NCBI RefSeq assembly: GCF_017464355.1
Contig: NZ_JAFUAG010000012.1
Coordinates: forward strand, 1 to 43,251
Direction of reading: 5' to 3'
Length of the DNA stretch: 43,251 nt
From: Ruminococcus sp.
GTDB lineage: Bacteria > Bacillota > Clostridia > Oscillospirales > Ruminococcaceae
The notes under the pieces were generated by a model. The model was given only the letters and a program-made list of their open reading frames with translations, was not told where the DNA came from and made no database searches. How positions within the stretch are numbered: the stretch's first letter is position 1; every line of letters begins with the position of its first letter. Position numbers and translations under genes: made by a program. This document shows, piece by piece, positions 41,080 to 43,251 of the stretch.

Positions 41080-42350
41080 TAAAGCGAGTTATAGCAGGTC
41101 TGCTCTCGCTGACCCTGGCGGGGTTGGCAGGCTGCGGCAATGTGGGCGAGAACGTGGTGGTAGACCAGGTAGTCCAGACGGAGATAACCCTGTCCTGGTG
41201 GGGCAATGATACCCGTAATGAGTACACCCTGGCAGCTATAGAAGAATTCGAGCAGCTGCACCCCGAGATAAAGGTAAGCTGCAGCTATTCCGAATGGTCG
41301 GGCTACGAGGCCAGAAATCAGGTGAGAATGGTATCGGGCACCGAGACCGATGTCATGCAGATAAATGTGGGCTGGCTGAACCAGTATTCGGCTGACGGCT
41401 CGGGTTACTACGATATCTCCACCCTGACAGATACGGTGGACCTTTCAAACTTCCCCGATGAACTGCTGGAATACGGCAGGAGGGGAGGGGTGCTGAACGC
41501 AGTGCCCATTGCCATGAATGCGGAAACGCTGTATATCAACAAAACAGTCTACGATAAATACGGGCTGGATATCCCAAAGACCTGGGACGACCTGTTCGAG
41601 GCAGCAAAGGTCATGTCCCCCGACGGGGTGTACCCCATGGCGGCGGCGGATAAGAGTATGTGGCTGTTCTGCATAGCCTATGCCGAGCAGGTCAACGGCA
41701 AGCACTTTTTCAACGAGAACAGCGAGATAGCCTTTACGGCGGAAGACCTGCAGATAATGATAGACTTCTACACTAAAATGGTCAACGAGAAGGTAACACC
41801 GCTTATCGAGGACTACCAGAAGTACAATATCGAGAACGACAGCTATGCAGGTGCAGTGGGCTGGGTCAGCGACGCGCTGAATTTCTATAAGAACAATATC
41901 GACTCAGGGGACGAGATAGTCGCAGCGGATTACCCCGTGATGAAAGGCCTGCCCAGCGGCACAGGCTGGTACGCAAAGCCCGCCACGCTTTATGCCGTGA
42001 GCAAGAACACCGAACATCCGAAAGAGGCGGCCATGCTGCTGGACTTCATGCTCAACAGCCGTGAAATGGCCAAGCACCAGGGCGTTGAAAAGGGCATACC
42101 CATAAGCCCTGCCGCCAGGGAATACCTTGACGAGATAGGTGAGCTTTCGGGCTTGCAGTATGAGGCTTCGCTGGTAATGGAAAACAATGAGAATATGAGT
42201 TCGATGAATTCGCTCATTGAAAATAAAGACCTGTATATGGACTTTATAGATGCCTGTAACCTGGTGCTTTTTGATAAAGCCACCAATATGGAAGCCGCAG
42301 AGGGTCTGTATGAAAAATACGGGGAAAACTATGCAATGGCGAAAGCATAG
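41076..42350 (+). CDS. Extracellular solute-binding lipoprotein (ABC sugar-binding family 1 type)
   Basis: 424 aa. Lipoprotein signal MIKRVIAGLLSLTLAGLAGC (Cys20). The mature part starts ITLSWWGNDTRNEYTLAAIE and continues as a carbohydrate-binding family 1 protein: YSEWSGYEARNQVRMVSGTE, DVMQINVGWLNQY, PKTWDDLFEAAKVM and GAVGWVSDALNFYKN. ABC permease and ATPase genes are absent: a terminator follows directly. The ATGA overlap with the membrane GGDEF gene instead suggests that it delivers a sugar signal to that sensor. The transport alternative, with permeases elsewhere, remains open. Confidence 0.9.
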   Translation: MIKRVIAGLLSLTLAGLAGCGNVGENVVVDQVVQTEITLSWWGNDTRNEYTLAAIEEFEQLHPEIKVSCSYSEWSGYEARNQVRMVSGTETDVMQINVGWLNQYSADGSGYYDISTLTDTVDLSNFPDELLEYGRRGGVLNAVPIAMNAETLYINKTVYDKYGLDIPKTWDDLFEAAKVMSPDGVYPMAAADKSMWLFCIAYAEQVNGKHFFNENSEIAFTAEDLQIMIDFYTKMVNEKVTPLIEDYQKYNIENDSYAGAVGWVSDALNFYKNNIDSGDEIVAADYPVMKGLPSGTGWYAKPATLYAVSKNTEHPKEAAMLLDFMLNSREMAKHQGVEKGIPISPAAREYLDEIGELSGLQYEASLVMENNENMSSMNSLIENKDLYMDFIDACNLVLFDKATNMEAAEGLYEKYGENYAMAKA

Positions 42351-42377
42351 CGGACAACGGTAAACTGTAAACAAACA

Positions 42378-42405
42378 AAGCGTCGTGTCATGCACGGCGC
42401 TTTTT
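42378..42405 (+). terminator. Terminator of the GGDEF/lipoprotein operon
   Basis: AAGCGTCGTG-tcat-GCACGGCGCT followed by TTTTT. Confidence 0.85.
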
Positions 42406-42473
42406 AATTCATAATTCTGAATTCATAATTCATAATTGTTGACATGGGCGAAAAAAAGCAATTCTATCGGAGA

Positions 42474-42844
42474 ATGCCAAGGAAGAGAGCTTTGGGTCAA
42501 GCCTTTCGCGAAAGGCTTGCGGGAGATTGAGGGCAGAGCCCTCAATCACCAAGGCACAAAACCAAAATGCACAGCGAACAATAAAAGCAAAACAAACCTC
42601 CGAAAAAGCGGGCGGTCGCCAAACCTTCTAGGCGAACAAAGTTCCCGCACACACAAAGCTAAGTCGGAACAACGACCGCCCGCTTTTTTGGTCGGAAGCT
42701 TGCTTTGCTCTTAATGTTTGTTATGGTCGTTGCTTTGCACCTTGGTGATTGAGGGGCTCTGCCCGTTCATCAGCTCTGCTGATGTTGGACTCCCCGCAAG
42801 CCTGCTGGCGCGAGGCTTGACCGCGCGCTTTTTTTCCTTGGCAT
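42474..42844. repeat. Large imperfect inverted repeat
   Basis: Left arm 42474-42618 and right arm 42673-42844 are reverse complements in blocks: ATGCCAAGGAA, GGTCAAGCCT, GGCTTGCGGG, GGGCAGAGCCC, CTCAATCACCAAGG and GCGGGCGGTCG. The ~54-nt centre has no gene. The blocks are separated by unequal inserts. Short open frames here have no ribosome binding sites and are not called. Confidence 0.65.
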
Positions 42845-42949
42845 TCCGCCCACAACTCTCCTGTTTTTGTAAACGCTCCGCCGCCCCGCCTGTGACAGCG
42901 AGCGACCGTAGGGAGCGTAAGCGGCCGATATGGGCCCGTCCGGCCGAGG
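42845..42949 (+). repeat. 105-bp GC-rich dispersed repeat, copy 2
   Basis: Matches the reverse complement of 33352-33456 at about 96 of 105 positions. Directly adjoins the right arm of the large inverted repeat. Confidence 0.8.
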
Positions 42950-42952
42950 ACG

Positions 42953-42993
42953 AAAAAGGCCTCTGTCGGTGGGGCGCCGACAAAGGCCTTTTT
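42953..42993. terminator. Bidirectional terminator-like hairpin in the repeat region
   Basis: AAAAAGGCCTCTGTCGG-N6-CCGACAAAGGCCTTTTTG-type stem with A5 and T5 flanks. It suggests that something is transcribed into this region, but no gene is evident; nothing else is recognised in 42994-43205. Confidence 0.6.
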
Positions 42994-43205
42994 GTCTTGT
43001 TCAGTTGTACCCGCCTGCACCCTGCAATTATGTGTAGTTTGTGCGGCTGACAGTGTTGCGGACGGTGTGTGTTCTTGTTTTTTGAACTGCTGACCGACCG
43101 CCGAAAACGCTTCGCTGTTCGGCTGGTGGTCGCGGGCGGTCGTTATCCGCATCGGATTTTGTTATGGGGTACAACAACGCTCATGCTCGGAAGTATGCAC
43201 CCGCC

Positions 43206-43251
43206 CGCTTTTTTTCCTTGGCATTCCGCCCACAACTCTCTCGTTTTCGTA
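43206..43251 (+). repeat. Third partial copy of the 105-bp repeat and its left flank
   Basis: 43206-43240 is identical to 42826-42860 (CGCTTTTTTTCCTTGGCATT then CCGCCCACAACTCTC), continuing with TCGTTTTCGTA, which agrees better with the atp-operon copy. Cut by the end of the window. Confidence 0.75.

Noticed and set aside
42436-43152. Short open frames (90-143 aa) in the terminal repeat region
   Set aside because: Arg/Pro/Ser-rich, present on both strands through repeats, and lacking ribosome binding sites.

Overview
The window looks like a chromosomal segment of a rumen or gut Ruminococcus (Clostridia, Oscillospirales), closest in style to R. albus. The dockerins carry the pattern [N/D]VTDL-x-x-x-A-A-x-V-K, there is a GH26 mannanase lipoprotein, core genes are low-GC-Firmicutes in type (gpr, DnaE1, YrzB-like DUF1292, adhE), promoters are TTGACA-17-TATAAT and ribosome binding sites are strong GGAGG. 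The species assignment is inference.

Layout. 1-7,700: hsp20 under a CIRCE element, a GGDEF protein, rpsT, the germination protease gpr, fermentative adhE with a Rex-like operator, and a small esterase. 7,700-9,640: almost 2 kb without a credible protein gene. Here a strong minus-strand promoter (9438-9466) and an intrinsic terminator (7900-7935) bracket a ~1.5 kb RNA containing four tandem ~213-nt structured units plus three degenerate 3' modules. Helices covary between the units; this is the most novel feature of the window. 9,640-13,250: DUF1292 protein, a second structured RNA ending in a terminator, an iron alcohol dehydrogenase, a DUF3006-like peptide, a DUF2975/Xre pair, and a four-helix membrane protein that is duplicated in inverted orientation 11 kb away. 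13,500-18,700: dnaE, a histidine phosphatase and an unknown protein. 18,700-22,200: three secreted transglutaminase-fold proteins, two of them with dockerins. 22,290-24,300: rsmI and an amidohydrolase. 24,400-27,900: the second membrane-protein copy, a GT2 glycosyltransferase and a CBM-GH26 mannanase.

27,900-35,600: a complete F-type ATP synthase operon (atpI-B-E-F-H-A-G-D-C). Its c-subunit has a two-carboxylate ion motif that predicts Na+ coupling, its upstream region has a pair of TetR-like palindromes around a promoter, and two repeat elements are inserted between atpG and atpD. 35,600-39,400: three secreted proteins with the dockerin at the N-terminus. 39,400-42,400: a membrane GGDEF protein translationally coupled to an orphan sugar-binding lipoprotein. 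42,400-end: repeat-rich DNA with a large inverted repeat and no credible gene.

Several short dispersed repeat families lie in intergenic positions: a TCCCAATTT-ended element, a CACACC-ended element, a 105-bp GC-rich element and an ATTCATAATT-ended element. Together the genes point to an anaerobic, plant-polysaccharide-degrading, ethanol-forming bacterium with dockerin/cohesin extracellular assembly. All coordinates were read by eye. No homology or covariance search was run.
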